Below, piece after piece: positions 1 through 8,385 of a DNA stretch of 64,000 bases (positions are counted from its first letter, which is position 1; every line of letters begins with the position of its first letter). Both the position numbers and the translations under genes were made by a program. A model generated the notes under the pieces. It worked only from the letters and a program-made list of their open reading frames with translations. It was not told the DNA's origin and searched no databases. Origin of the DNA: Grimontia indica (GTDB taxonomy: Bacteria > Pseudomonadota > Gammaproteobacteria > Enterobacterales > Vibrionaceae); the NCBI RefSeq assembly GCF_000333895.2, contig NZ_ANFM02000006.1, positions 62,001 through 126,000 of the forward strand, in the 5' to 3' direction.

Positions 1-1148
1 GTAAATCGAGCTTTTATCTCGAAGCGCGCCGTATGTTAGAGAAGAACATCGCGAAAGAAACACCGATGTTTCAGGCGTATTTTTGCAATAAGTGGTATGA
101 ACATCTGGCCAGTGCTATTCAAGATGCACAACAAAAAGAGCTGGAAGCACATAAGGATAAATTGCTGAAAGAGCTCTACCAGCGCATCGAAACCTACAAA
201 ACGCTGGAGAACGTTCAGGAGCATGGCACCATTGAAAAAGTTGGCCGCCTTTGGGATTTGGCATCTTCGAAGGTGACACAAACGGATGTAGAACTGCTCA
301 AACGTTTTGTCGCATTTCTAAAAGAGAATAAAGATCTTCAGGAGATCGCAGAAAAGCTTGGTCGTATGGCGAATGACGTTGATGACCCTTCGTTACACCG
401 TTCTCCGGCGGAAGAGCTGAAGCTGGTGGAGGAACCTGATGACAGCGTAGCTGATGATATTGTCGGCATTCACCAGAGCGATAACTTAGAGAAAATCGTC
501 CCGAACGAAACCATTTATTTGGCTGAACCCGCGCTCGAAATCCTTTTCTACAAGCACTTTGCGGATAAACGTCTTTTGACTTATCGCATGCAAGGGATGC
601 AACGCACCCTGCGAAAAGTGAAATCCTTCAAACCCGAAAGCAAACAGGTCGAGATAGAAAAGGGGCCTTTCCTGATTTGTGTGGATGCTTCCGGTTCTAT
701 GAGTGGCTTCCCTGAGCAGTGTGCAAAAGCCATGGCGTATGCGCTGATGCAAATAGCGGTTCAGGAAGACCGAGATTGCTCAGTGATGATTTTCTCAACA
801 GACCACATCACCTATGAGTTGACGGGCGAAGATGGACTGAAAGAGGCACTGAACTTCTTATCTTATTCTTTCCACGGTGGGACGGATCTTGAACCTGTTT
901 TAAATCATTCGATAGATCTGATGGGAAGAGATAAATATCGCAATGCTGATTTGGTTGTGATTTCGGATTTCATCGCCCCGGTACAGCCAAAAGAAGTACA
1001 GGATAAAGTGGACGCACTGAAACAGCAGCACAACCGCTTCCACGCCATCAATCTTTCCAAATATGGAAACCCTAAGTTGATGGAAATGTTCGATCACACT
1101 TGGGATTACCATCCGTCATTGATGGGGCGGTTGCTCAAACGCTTTTAG
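1..1148 (+). CDS. viaA: ViaA, VWA-domain partner of RavA (5' end outside window)
   Basis: VWA-domain protein that works with the MoxR-type AAA+ ATPase RavA, which in E. coli lies directly upstream and here would be outside the window. The reading frame is open from the first bases through the ATG at 33, so this is a truncated gene; ViaA is usually about 480 residues and about 380 are present. Visible hallmarks are a GRLWDLAS segment typical of the ViaA middle region and a C-terminal VWA domain with the MIDAS motif DASGSMSGF followed by EQCAKA, then HGGTDLEPV and VISDFIA. The C-terminus, with RFHAINLSKYG and a basic LLKRF ending, matches E. coli ViaA closely. A hairpin terminator follows the stop codon. 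Identification is confident from these conserved blocks; only the start is missing. Confidence 0.93.
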   Translation, partial: KSSFYLEARRMLEKNIAKETPMFQAYFCNKWYEHLASAIQDAQQKELEAHKDKLLKELYQRIETYKTLENVQEHGTIEKVGRLWDLASSKVTQTDVELLKRFVAFLKENKDLQEIAEKLGRMANDVDDPSLHRSPAEELKLVEEPDDSVADDIVGIHQSDNLEKIVPNETIYLAEPALEILFYKHFADKRLLTYRMQGMQRTLRKVKSFKPESKQVEIEKGPFLICVDASGSMSGFPEQCAKAMAYALMQIAVQEDRDCSVMIFSTDHITYELTGEDGLKEALNFLSYSFHGGTDLEPVLNHSIDLMGRDKYRNADLVVISDFIAPVQPKEVQDKVDALKQQHNRFHAINLSKYGNPKLMEMFDHTWDYHPSLMGRLLKRF

Positions 1149-1174
1149 CGTTCTTGTCAAACGAAAGCACATAA

Positions 1175-1206
1175 AGAAAGCCCCGGAAATCCGGGGCTTT
1201 CTCTTT
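1175..1206. terminator. Bidirectional rho-independent terminator between viaA and the LysE gene
   Basis: A 12-bp stem (1175-1186 with 1191-1202) with a four-base loop. A T-rich run follows on the plus strand, and the A-rich start of the stem gives a T run on the minus strand. It lies between two convergent genes and can end both transcripts. Confidence 0.85.
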
Positions 1207-1221
1207 TGATTCTTTTGGATA

Positions 1222-1842
1222 TCAGTTGGATTTCTCAGAAAACGCTAGCTTTAACCCCAAAGCGGCAAAGCTGCCAGCGAATAGCCTCTGTAATCCAACC
1301 GTTAGTCGCTCAGAGTTTATGATGTAATCGCGAACTAAAGCGGCGAGGGCGCCGTACACCAGAAAAACCACAAATGTCATTGCCATAAAGATGCTTCCCA
1401 ATGCCAACATGTTGGTGGTTGAAGACACCGCTTGAGCGGGAACAAACTGTGGTAAGAATGCCATAAAGAAAATCGTAAGCTTCGGGTTGAGAATGTTCAT
1501 CAGGCAACCTTTAATCGCCACACCCAACATGCTCATCGGCTCTTTTTCTTTGCTAAGCGACAAAGCACTGCTCGAACGCCACATAGTCCAGGCAAGGTAA
1601 AGCAGATAAGCCACTCCAATGTATTTCACTACCTGAAAAGCTAGCGCACTGGTGTGTAGAATGATGGCGAGGCCCGTGATACTGGCAAGCATGGAAGGAA
1701 CAATACCCACAGTGCAGCCTAAAGACGCCCAGATGGTTGCCCTCGAGCCGAGGAACAGTCCGGTTGAAACGGTATAAAGCACACCAGTTCCAGGAATTAG
1801 CACAACAACTAAAGAGGTTATTAGAAACTCGAGGCTTACCAT
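1222..1842 (-). CDS. LysE/RhtB-family amino-acid exporter
   Basis: Inner-membrane exporter of the LysE/RhtB superfamily, which pumps amino acids or their derivatives out of the cell; the substrate cannot be told from sequence. The roughly 206-residue protein has the family's N-terminal pattern, in which a hydrophobic segment is followed by PGTGVLYTVSTGLFLGSRATIWASLGCTVG, and about six membrane segments. The NPKLTIFFMAFLPQFV block near residue 125 is characteristic. An ATG six codons upstream (1860) is possible, but AAGGA lies within that extension and is well placed for the ATG at 1842, so the shorter start is chosen. The gene stands alone, convergent with viaA and sharing its terminator. Confidence 0.87.
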   Translation of the reverse strand: MVSLEFLITSLVVVLIPGTGVLYTVSTGLFLGSRATIWASLGCTVGIVPSMLASITGLAIILHTSALAFQVVKYIGVAYLLYLAWTMWRSSSALSLSKEKEPMSMLGVAIKGCLMNILNPKLTIFFMAFLPQFVPAQAVSSTTNMLALGSIFMAMTFVVFLVYGALAALVRDYIINSERLTVGLQRLFAGSFAALGLKLAFSEKSN

Positions 1843-1939
1843 CATTTCCTTCCTTTCCATTTCGCCATTTGACTATGTCATCAATTGACTAAATTTATTA
1901 GTCGTAGATTTGAAACCCTGACCAATACTTCCGATTTAA

Positions 1940-1965
1940 AAGCAAAAGGGCAGTCGAAACTGCCC
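1940..1965 (-). terminator. Terminator of the ABC importer operon
   Basis: A 7-bp GC-rich stem (1948-1954 with 1959-1965) with a four-base loop. Read on the minus strand it is followed by a T-rich stretch, just downstream of the stop codon of the ATPase gene. Confidence 0.8.
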
Positions 1966-1991
1966 AATATGATAGGGTCGGGTTTCAACTG

Positions 1992-2786
1992 TCAGCTCAG
2001 AAGCAAACTATCGTCTGCAAGTTCTTCACCGCGAACTTTGCTGAACATTTCCAATAACTGAGGAACACCCATGTTGGCACGTTCTTCACCTTCGACATCC
2101 AGAACAATTTCACCTTGGTGAAGCATCACGGTGCGATCACCGCAGGCTAGGGCATCTTTCATCGAGTGCGTCACCATGAGCGCAGTCAAACCAAACTCTG
2201 TGATGACTTTCTTGGTCAGATCGATAACAAAGGCTGCCATTCGAGGATCAAGTGCCGCAGTGTGCTCGTCCAATAACAGTAATTTACTGTCAGACAACGT
2301 TGCCATCACCAGACTGACAGCCTGACGTTGACCACCTGAAAGAAGGCCTATGCTGTCGCTTAAACGATCTTCCAGCCCTAATCCCAGAATGGAAATGCGC
2401 TCTTTGAAGATTTCTCGGCGTTTGCCCGATAGGGCAAGACTCCATCCACGCATACTTCCGCGCTTGTAAGCCAAAGCCAGATTTTCTTCAATGGTCAAAG
2501 ATGCGCAAGTACCGGCCAGTGGATCCTGAAACACACGGGCAGCCAGGGCGGCGCGTTGATGAACCTGCTGCTTTGTCACATCAGTACCATCAATGATCAC
2601 GCGACCGCCGACCATAGGCGTTTCACCGGAAACTGCACCAAGCAGGGTGGATTTACCCGCACCATTCGAACCGATTATTGTAAGAAACTGGTTCTCTGGA
2701 ACCGTTAGGGAGACACTGCGCAGAGCGCGGTTTTCCAGCACGGTACCTGGGTTGAAGGTGACTTGAATGTCTTTTAGCTCGATCAT
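1992..2786 (-). CDS. ABC importer ATP-binding protein (TrpXYZ-type system)
   Basis: Cytoplasmic ATPase that powers the adjacent permease. The 264-residue protein has a single nucleotide-binding domain with Walker A GSNGAGKST near residue 39, the ABC signature LSGGQRQAV near residue 148, Walker B LLLLDEHTAALDP near residue 170, and the switch histidine in VTHSMKDAL. It is the last gene of a three-gene minus-strand operon and overlaps the permease gene by four bases, which suggests translational coupling. A terminator follows. Systems with this gene set are often annotated as TrpXYZ-like or simply as PF04392-type importers. Tryptophan as substrate is only a family-level guess. Confidence 0.9.
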   Translation of the reverse strand: MIELKDIQVTFNPGTVLENRALRSVSLTVPENQFLTIIGSNGAGKSTLLGAVSGETPMVGGRVIIDGTDVTKQQVHQRAALAARVFQDPLAGTCASLTIEENLALAYKRGSMRGWSLALSGKRREIFKERISILGLGLEDRLSDSIGLLSGGQRQAVSLVMATLSDSKLLLLDEHTAALDPRMAAFVIDLTKKVITEFGLTALMVTHSMKDALACGDRTVMLHQGEIVLDVEGEERANMGVPQLLEMFSKVRGEELADDSLLLS

Positions 2787-3694
2787 TTCACCGCTCCCGC
2801 TTCTTTCATCTTCTTGTTCTTCTGGTACTGCTGTTTGGCTTTAGGCGCGACCAGAGCGAGTGCCACGAGTACTGCGGTGACCAGGTTAAGGTCGGACGCT
2901 TCCAATCCGAACATCCCGGAGCTGAGCGCAAATGCGACGGCCAAACGGTAAAGAACCGAACCAAGAATAACGGCAACCACTGCCACCCAGACTTTTCGTC
3001 CTGGTAGCAAGGTTTGCCCGAGGATGACGGCTGCGAGGCCTACAACGATGGTACCAACACCTGAGGTGACATCAGCAAAACTATTGGTTTGGGCAAAAAG
3101 CGCACCTGAAAAGCCAACAAAACCGTTAGATAAGGCAAGACCAAAATAGGTATAAAACGCTGTGCTAGCGCCTTGTGCTTTTACCATGCGAGCATTGACA
3201 CCAGTTGCCCTCAGTCCCAAGCCAAAATCGCTATTGAGAAGTCGAATAACAAGCCAGGCACTCAAAACAACCAGTACGAAGACCACCAGTGGTCGGGCAT
3301 ATACAGGGTCGATACCCATGTTTTCGAACGGTGTAAGAATGGTGTCTACGCCTAATAAGGCGATGTTTGGGCGTCCCATGATGCGGATGTTGATAGAGAA
3401 CGCGGCGATCATCGTCAGGATACTGGCAAGCAGATTCAAGATGCCACATTTCACAGTAAGAAATGCGGTTATTAAGCCTGTCATAGAACTTGCGATGATA
3501 GCGGCAAAAGTGGAAATCCAAGGATCAACGCCCGAAACGATAAGCGTGGCTGCAACAGCAGCTCCCATCGGGAAGCTGCCATCTACAGTCAAATCCGGAA
3601 AATCCAAAACCCGGAAAGTCAGATATACGCCCAGAGCGACCAGGCCATAAACCAGACCTACTTCCAGCGTGCCAAAAAAGGCAATTGAGGTCAT
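2783..3694 (-). CDS. ABC importer permease (BPD_transp_2 type)
   Basis: Integral inner-membrane component of the importer, 303 residues with about eight to nine hydrophobic segments. The N-terminus (GLVYGLVALGVYLTFRVLDFPDLTVDGSFPMG) is typical of permeases related to branched-chain amino-acid and BMP/nucleoside transporters. A later block with NSDFGLGLRATGVNARMVKAQG resembles the cytoplasmic EAA-like loop of this family. The gene lies 18 bases downstream of the binding-protein gene and overlaps the ATPase gene by four bases, so the three genes are one operon. Only one permease gene is present, so a homodimer is likely. The substrate is not shown by the sequence. Confidence 0.88.
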   Translation of the reverse strand: MTSIAFFGTLEVGLVYGLVALGVYLTFRVLDFPDLTVDGSFPMGAAVAATLIVSGVDPWISTFAAIIASSMTGLITAFLTVKCGILNLLASILTMIAAFSINIRIMGRPNIALLGVDTILTPFENMGIDPVYARPLVVFVLVVLSAWLVIRLLNSDFGLGLRATGVNARMVKAQGASTAFYTYFGLALSNGFVGFSGALFAQTNSFADVTSGVGTIVVGLAAVILGQTLLPGRKVWVAVVAVILGSVLYRLAVAFALSSGMFGLEASDLNLVTAVLVALALVAPKAKQQYQKNKKMKEAGAVK

Positions 3695-3712
3695 GTACTG
3701 CTCCTGACGTTA

Positions 3713-4681
3713 TTATTTTTCTACTGTTGTTGCACGATCCAGCAATACTTGTGGCACTTCCAGACCCAGTTTTTGCGCGGCTTTCAGGTTAATCGCCAAG
3801 TCAGAACCTACTGCTACTTTTGCTGGCAGTGCAGATACTTGCTCGCCATTTAATAGAGCAGCAACGTAGTCGGCAGTTTGAACACCGATTTGGTAGTAAT
3901 CAAAGCCCAGTGCTGCTACAGCGCCGTTAGGGATATATGAGGTTGCACCACCAATAACAGGCTTTTTCGCTTGATTCGCTGCACCAACAAGACCATCAAT
4001 CGCACTCGCTACTGTGTTGTCAGTGGGTGCGTAGATAGCGTCTGCCTGAGAAGCGACAATTTGCGCAGCAGACTGAACGTCAGCACTCTTCAACGCAGTT
4101 CCTTCAACCACTTTCAGGCCTTGAGCATCGGCGGCTTCACGCAGAAGCTCAACCAATGCAACTGCATTCGCTTCACCTGGGTTATAAACCACGCCAATAG
4201 AAGTCATATTTGGAAGAAGCTCTTTTGCCAGTGCTACATGTTGAGCAACGGGTGAAAGGTCTGAAAGGCCAGTTACGTTAGCATTTGGCTTTTCCATGTC
4301 CTTGATGAGTTTCGCACCCACAGGGTCGGTAACAGCGGTGAATACGACAGGAATAGACTTGGTTGCAGCAACTAATGCTTGCGCAGAAGGAGTCGCAATA
4401 CCAACCAACACGTCCGGCTTCTCACCAACAAATTGACGGGCAATCTGTACAGCGATCGCAGGGTTACCCTGCGCGGTTTGGTAAGCAAATTCTAAATTCT
4501 TACCTTCTTCATAGCCTTTGGCTTTTAGGCCATCCAACAGGCCTTGGCGGGTTGCATCGAGTGCTGGGTGTTCAACGATCTGAGAAACTGCGACTTTCGC
4601 AGTGTCGGCCATTGCTGTGAAAGGGGTAGATAAAAGTGTTGCGGCACAGCATGCCGAAAGAAGTAGTTTGGACACGTTCAT
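3713..4681 (-). CDS. ABC importer periplasmic substrate-binding protein (PF04392 type)
   Basis: Periplasmic binding protein that delivers solute to the permease above. From the ATG at 4681 the protein is 322 residues and begins with a clear signal peptide (MNVSKLLLSACCAATLL, cleavage near TAMADTAK). The mature part starts KVAVSQIVEHPALDATRQGL, the usual opening of the TrpX-like family, and contains the domain pattern VTAVTDPVGAKL and PTDNTVASAI seen in its members. A longer frame opens at 4780, but the ATG at 4681 is preceded by GGAG at good distance and gives the signal peptide, so it is preferred. It is the first gene of the operon. Confidence 0.88.
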   Translation of the reverse strand: MNVSKLLLSACCAATLLSTPFTAMADTAKVAVSQIVEHPALDATRQGLLDGLKAKGYEEGKNLEFAYQTAQGNPAIAVQIARQFVGEKPDVLVGIATPSAQALVAATKSIPVVFTAVTDPVGAKLIKDMEKPNANVTGLSDLSPVAQHVALAKELLPNMTSIGVVYNPGEANAVALVELLREAADAQGLKVVEGTALKSADVQSAAQIVASQADAIYAPTDNTVASAIDGLVGAANQAKKPVIGGATSYIPNGAVAALGFDYYQIGVQTADYVAALLNGEQVSALPAKVAVGSDLAINLKAAQKLGLEVPQVLLDRATTVEK

Positions 4682-5339
4682 ATCATTCTCCGTGATGAAA
4701 TGGCGATTGAGTGTTACACCCAATTTTTCCGCCAGTGTTAATCCATTGTTATATCCAAAATCTGATTCAAAATCAGGCACTAAAGTTGTGGATTAAGACG
4801 ACTGTTTGAGTGGTTGCAGAGGTCTTATTTGCATATTTGTTGTTAAGTCTATGAATAAAATAGGAATTTAATCGCCAAGTAAACACTGCTTAAAGATTGT
4901 ACGCACCTATTCATCAACTGATTATTGTTGTTCAAGTTAGCTACAGATCTCATTGATAAGTTATAAAGCAGTGAATGATATGTCACAATCACTTTACAGT
5001 AGTTGCCTGTGCTTTTTGTAAAAAAGTTTGATCTGCGTTGATCGTCTCTCGGTTTTTTACATTGTAAATCGAAAGGCCTAAAAGGAATGCGGAGATTCTG
5101 TGACACAGCGCTTTAGCACTTTTCGGTTTTGAAATGGCAGATCATGCTCTCATTTACCAACAGTGAAACGCCACTTATCGCCTTAAAAATCAGGTTTGTG
5201 GGTGATGCCTGAAAAGTAAACAATTTACTCTGCATTATTCTGTAACAAGATCTATCATTGTGGCGCGACAATTAGGCTCCCGACCTTTAATAACCTTAAG
5301 GGTAACAATAAATTCATATATATCAGGGAGTCATGATTT
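4682..5339. other. Long intergenic region between divergent ABC operon and nhaD
   Basis: About 660 bases, AT-rich, with no gene I can support. It must hold the promoter of the minus-strand ABC operon at its left end and that of nhaD at its right end. A short inverted repeat (CTGATT-N3-AATCAG) lies near 4760-4775. One minus-strand frame (4849-5106) has no ribosome site or recognisable protein. Confidence 0.5.
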
Positions 5340-5420
5340 AGGGGCGTTGCGTCTGTGAGTGTATTGAACGAGCTCATGTAGCCCGGCAGTGCCCCTCGCG
5401 AAATTCATTTAAATTCGCTT
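5340..5420 (+). promoter_or_regulatory. Structured 5' leader upstream of nhaD, candidate cis-regulatory RNA
   Basis: A 6-bp closing helix pairs 5340-5345 (AGGGGC) with 5391-5396 (GCCCCT), enclosing about 45 bases that contain a further small stem (TGAG near 5356 with CTCA near 5373). A second hairpin (5398-5405 with 5411-5418, one mismatch) ends two bases before the GGAGG ribosome site of nhaD at 5421. The arrangement of a closed multi-element domain and then a hairpin beside the Shine-Dalgarno is that of a riboswitch with a translational switch. Cation-sensing riboswitches are known upstream of Na+/H+ antiporter genes. I could not match this leader to a specific published consensus, so the class is open. 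Confidence 0.4.
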
Positions 5421-5432
5421 GGAGGCACAAGG

Positions 5433-6857
5433 ATGAAGTGTTTATTAGCGTTTGTGTTGCTGTTCTCCGGTAATGCATTCGCCGCCACAGGTAGTGGCAA
5501 CCCCCTAGATTTAACCCAATCAGCCGTTGGTTACCTTTCTCTTCTCATTTTCGCCGCGGCTTATACGTTGGTCATGCTCGAAGAGCAACTCCACTTAAGA
5601 AAATCCAAGCCAGTATTACTGGCAGCAGGCCTTATTTGGCTGATGATTGGCTTTGTCTATTCAAATGCCGGTGAAATTGAGGTCGCACAAGGCGCGATTG
5701 AGCACAACTTACTCGAATACGCCGAGTTAATGCTGTTCTTGCTAGTGGCCATGACCTATATCTCTGCGATGGAAGAGCGCCGATTGTTTGATGGCCTGAA
5801 AGCCTGGATCGTTGGGAAAGGTTATGATCTTCGCCAGCTTTTCTGGATTACCGGCATCCTTTCTTTCTTTATATCTCCGATTGCAGATAACCTCACCACG
5901 GCACTATTGATGTGTACTGTGGTGTTGAAGATTGGTGGCGATAATCCAAGATTCATCAACTTAGCCTGTATTAATATCGTTGTAGCAGCTAACGCTGGTG
6001 GGGCTTTCAGCCCGTTTGGCGACATCACCACGCTGATGGTTTGGCAAGCGGGATTAGTGAGTTTCTCTGAATTCGGTGTGCTCTTTATCCCTTCTGTGGT
6101 CAACTACGTATTGCCAGCATTTATCATGTCTTTGTTTATACCGAAAGATAAACCAGACGTGGTAAATGAGTATGTCGAAATCAAACGCGGTGCGAAGCGT
6201 ATTGTCGTTTTGTTCCTCTTTACCATAGTGACAGCAGTAGGGTTCCATGGTCTGGTACATTTCCCGCCAGTCATTGGCATGATGATGGGTTTGGCATACC
6301 TGCAATTCTTCGGATTCTACCTTCGCAAAACTCTGCCACGTTCGCTGGCGAGAAAACGCGCCGTTGCACAGGCAAAACAGGATGAAGCCGCACTTAAACG
6401 TCTTGGCTCAGTCATTCCTTTTGATGTGTTTCGCCGCGTCTCCCATGCGGAGTGGGATACATTGTTGTTCTTCTATGGCGTTGTAATGTGTGTAGGCGGT
6501 TTGAGTCTGATTGGGTATTTGGCGACGATTTCCAATGTCATGTACCTGCAGTGGGATCCCATCTGGGCGAATATTATTGTTGGTTTGCTATCGGCGATTG
6601 TTGATAACATCCCAGTGATGTTTGCTGTCCTAACGATGCAGCCGGATATGTCTATGGGTAACTGGTTGTTGGTGACACTAACTGCCGGTGTAGGTGGTAG
6701 CCTGTTATCCTTGGGATCAGCGGCTGGCGTTGCTTTGATGGGGCAGGCTAGAGGTAAGTACACTTTCTTTGGCCATTTGAAGTGGAGCCCCGTGATTATG
6801 CTGGGTTATGCAGCATCAATCATGTGTCATATAGTGCTTAATGAGTCGTTATTTTAA
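5433..6857 (+). CDS. nhaD: NhaD-type Na+/H+ antiporter
   Basis: Inner-membrane antiporter exchanging internal Na+ (or Li+) for external protons; NhaD proteins are typical of marine and halophilic gammaproteobacteria. The 474-residue protein has a cleavable-looking N-terminus (MKCLLAFVLLFSGNAFAATGSG), as other NhaD proteins do, then about a dozen membrane segments. Characteristic blocks are ISPIADNLTTALLMC near residue 150, NIVVAANAGGAFSPFGDITTLMVW near 185, and IVDNIPVMFAVLTM near 390, which carry the charged residues expected in the ion path. GGAGG lies seven bases before the ATG, and a strong terminator follows. The leader upstream may control translation. Confidence 0.93.
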   Translation: MKCLLAFVLLFSGNAFAATGSGNPLDLTQSAVGYLSLLIFAAAYTLVMLEEQLHLRKSKPVLLAAGLIWLMIGFVYSNAGEIEVAQGAIEHNLLEYAELMLFLLVAMTYISAMEERRLFDGLKAWIVGKGYDLRQLFWITGILSFFISPIADNLTTALLMCTVVLKIGGDNPRFINLACINIVVAANAGGAFSPFGDITTLMVWQAGLVSFSEFGVLFIPSVVNYVLPAFIMSLFIPKDKPDVVNEYVEIKRGAKRIVVLFLFTIVTAVGFHGLVHFPPVIGMMMGLAYLQFFGFYLRKTLPRSLARKRAVAQAKQDEAALKRLGSVIPFDVFRRVSHAEWDTLLFFYGVVMCVGGLSLIGYLATISNVMYLQWDPIWANIIVGLLSAIVDNIPVMFAVLTMQPDMSMGNWLLVTLTAGVGGSLLSLGSAAGVALMGQARGKYTFFGHLKWSPVIMLGYAASIMCHIVLNESLF

Positions 6858-6880
6858 CGATTTTTGGCTTTTCATAATGA

Positions 6881-6904
6881 AAGCGGCCTTAAGGCCGCTT
6901 TTTT
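6881..6904 (+). terminator. Terminator of nhaD
   Basis: A perfect 20-base palindrome (6881-6900) with a GC-rich core followed by a run of T, 24 bases after the nhaD stop. Confidence 0.9.
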
Positions 6905-6970
6905 GTTGAGCTAAGCTCATGGATTAAGCAAAATAGCGTCATTATGAATGGGTAACTTATTGGAAAGGCA

Positions 6971-7429
6971 ATGATCTCGAAGTGGGCTGTACGTTTCTAT
7001 CAAATGGCAGAGCTAGTAGGCTCTTGGAGTAAAGATCCCTCAACGCAGGTTGGTGCAGTCATTACCAAAGGCAATCGTATTGTCTCTGTCGGATTCAATG
7101 GTTATCCGCATGGCATTTCTGATAGTGCAGATACTGACGATCGTGAAATGAAGCTTCTTAAAACACTGCACGCAGAAGAAAATGCCATTCTCTTTGCAAA
7201 GCGGGATTTGGCTGACTGCGAAATTTGGGTAACGCATTTCCCTTGTCCGAATTGCGCTGCGAAGATTATCCAGACTGGCATCACGCAGGTTCACTGCCCG
7301 GAACAAACGGAAGACTTTCTTTCCCGTTGGGGAGAAAAAATTAAAGTTAGCGCAGATATGTTTAAACAAGCGGGTGTACAAGTGACTTGGCTACCGCTCG
7401 AAGCATTGAAAAACACTAACGCTAGCTAA
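6971..7429 (+). CDS. dCMP/cytidine deaminase-family zinc protein
   Basis: Cytosolic zinc-dependent deaminase of the dCMP deaminase (ComEB) group, 152 residues. The zinc and catalytic residues are all present: HAE at 67-69 and PCPNC at 91-95, so His67, Cys92 and Cys95 bind zinc and Glu69 is the proton shuttle. The N-terminal [13 protein letters not shown] and FNGYPHG motifs are also typical of deoxycytidylate deaminases. The likely reaction is dCMP to dUMP, feeding thymidylate synthesis, though related proteins act on other bases. GGAAAGG precedes the ATG. It is followed by ppiC, which has its own -10-like element. Confidence 0.87.
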   Translation: MISKWAVRFYQMAELVGSWSKDPSTQVGAVITKGNRIVSVGFNGYPHGISDSADTDDREMKLLKTLHAEENAILFAKRDLADCEIWVTHFPCPNCAAKIIQTGITQVHCPEQTEDFLSRWGEKIKVSADMFKQAGVQVTWLPLEALKNTNAS

Positions 7430-7440
7430 GGTTGCGGCGA

Positions 7441-7446
7441 TATAAT
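7441..7446 (+). promoter_or_regulatory. Candidate -10 element for ppiC
   Basis: A perfect TATAAT, 40 bases before the ppiC start codon and just after the deaminase stop. No good -35 hexamer is visible at 17 bases, so the promoter is only a candidate. Confidence 0.4.
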
Positions 7447-7485
7447 CCGCGGCCAATGAAAGAAAGGCAGTATAAGGGCGCAACC

Positions 7486-7764
7486 ATGGCCAAAACAGCA
7501 CACGCACTCCACATTTTGGTTAAACACCAAAATCAGGCAGAAGATATCGTCAGCCAGTTGAAGAAAGGCGCAAAATTTCAGACGTTGGCAAAGAAATACT
7601 CTACTTGTCCGTCAGGTAAGAAGGGCGGCGATTTGGGCGAATTCAAACGCGGTCAAATGGTGCCTCAGTTCGACAAAGTGTGCTTTAACGCTGAAGTGCT
7701 TACGCCGCACATTGTGAAAACCCGCTTCGGTTGGCACGTGGTGAAGGTTCTTTACAGAACATAA
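7486..7764 (+). CDS. ppiC: Parvulin-type peptidyl-prolyl isomerase PpiC
   Basis: Small single-domain parvulin that catalyses cis/trans isomerisation of prolyl bonds in the cytoplasm. The 92-residue product (E. coli PpiC has 93) consists only of the rotamase domain: [17 protein letters not shown] at the start, then [26 protein letters not shown], and [10 protein letters not shown] at the end, all diagnostic. The open frame extends upstream to 7432, but the ATG at 7486 gives the conserved family N-terminus [10 protein letters not shown] and has AAGGG upstream. A bidirectional terminator follows. Confidence 0.93.
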   Translation: MAKTAHALHILVKHQNQAEDIVSQLKKGAKFQTLAKKYSTCPSGKKGGDLGEFKRGQMVPQFDKVCFNAEVLTPHIVKTRFGWHVVKVLYRT

Positions 7765-7785
7765 GTCATATACTGATTGAGCAAT

Positions 7786-7817
7786 AAAAAAGAGGTGACA
7801 CTGTCACCTCTTTTTTA
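7786..7817. terminator. Bidirectional terminator between ppiC and the DUF3069 gene
   Basis: Stem of about 14 bp (7786-7799 region with 7803-7817) with a very short loop, A-rich on the left and T-rich on the right. It can stop transcripts arriving from both sides. Confidence 0.87.
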
Positions 7818-7836
7818 TTCTGCTGCAAGTCTGAAA

Positions 7837-8271
7837 TTACTTGGTGAAGATTTCGCGGAATTCGCGTTTCATCGCTGGTTTCAAGCGAGCTTGCTTCAGT
7901 TGCTTAACCAGGTCTTTTACACAGTTGTGTAGTAGTTTATCCAGCAAAACGGCTTTGTATTCTGCAGTTTGCTCTTCGTCCATGTCATCGAACTTCATGT
8001 CTTGGGTTTCTTGCATGAAATCCAGACCCGCGTAGCTTTGGCTCAGGCTAACCAGCGCGTGGAACTGCTCGAAGTTGTCCAGAATATTTTGTGCACTTGC
8101 AGGCATTGTATCCCAAGCTTCGCGAACAACACTCTCAGACGCTTCATGAATAGATGCCAGCATGGTGAACAGCTCGGCTGGTACTTGTTCATATTTGATC
8201 ACTTGCTGCAGCTCCGCAGACAGATCTTCCAGCTTGACGGTTTCTTGCGTTTGATTTGCTTGTTCAGACAT
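7837..8271 (-). CDS. DUF3069-type protein of Vibrionaceae
   Basis: A 144-residue acidic, helical, soluble protein without recognised catalytic motifs. It recalls the DUF3069 family found mostly in Vibrionaceae and relatives, whose function is unknown. Sequence features are a Gln-rich acidic N-terminus (MSEQANQTQETVKLEDLSAE), a middle segment DNFEQFHALVSLSQSYAGLDF, and a basic C-terminus (KQARLKPAMKREFREIF). An in-frame ATG exists at 8331, but GGAAG eight bases before 8271 decides the start. It is a monocistronic gene convergent with ppiC. The family assignment is from memory and only moderately sure. Confidence 0.68.
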   Translation of the reverse strand: MSEQANQTQETVKLEDLSAELQQVIKYEQVPAELFTMLASIHEASESVVREAWDTMPASAQNILDNFEQFHALVSLSQSYAGLDFMQETQDMKFDDMDEEQTAEYKAVLLDKLLHNCVKDLVKQLKQARLKPAMKREFREIFTK

Positions 8272-8385
8272 CTTGGTACTTCCGAAATAATATAATTTCG
8301 CGGATCGTATAATGTTGGCGAATGAAGTCAACAGTTGAAAGACAATAGGGCAGTCAACTGCTGATCATTGCATCAGAATGCGGAT

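Noticed and set aside
4849-5106. Minus-strand frame of 85 codons between the ABC operon and nhaD
   Set aside because: No ribosome site, no recognisable protein, unusual composition, and it overlaps a promoter region.
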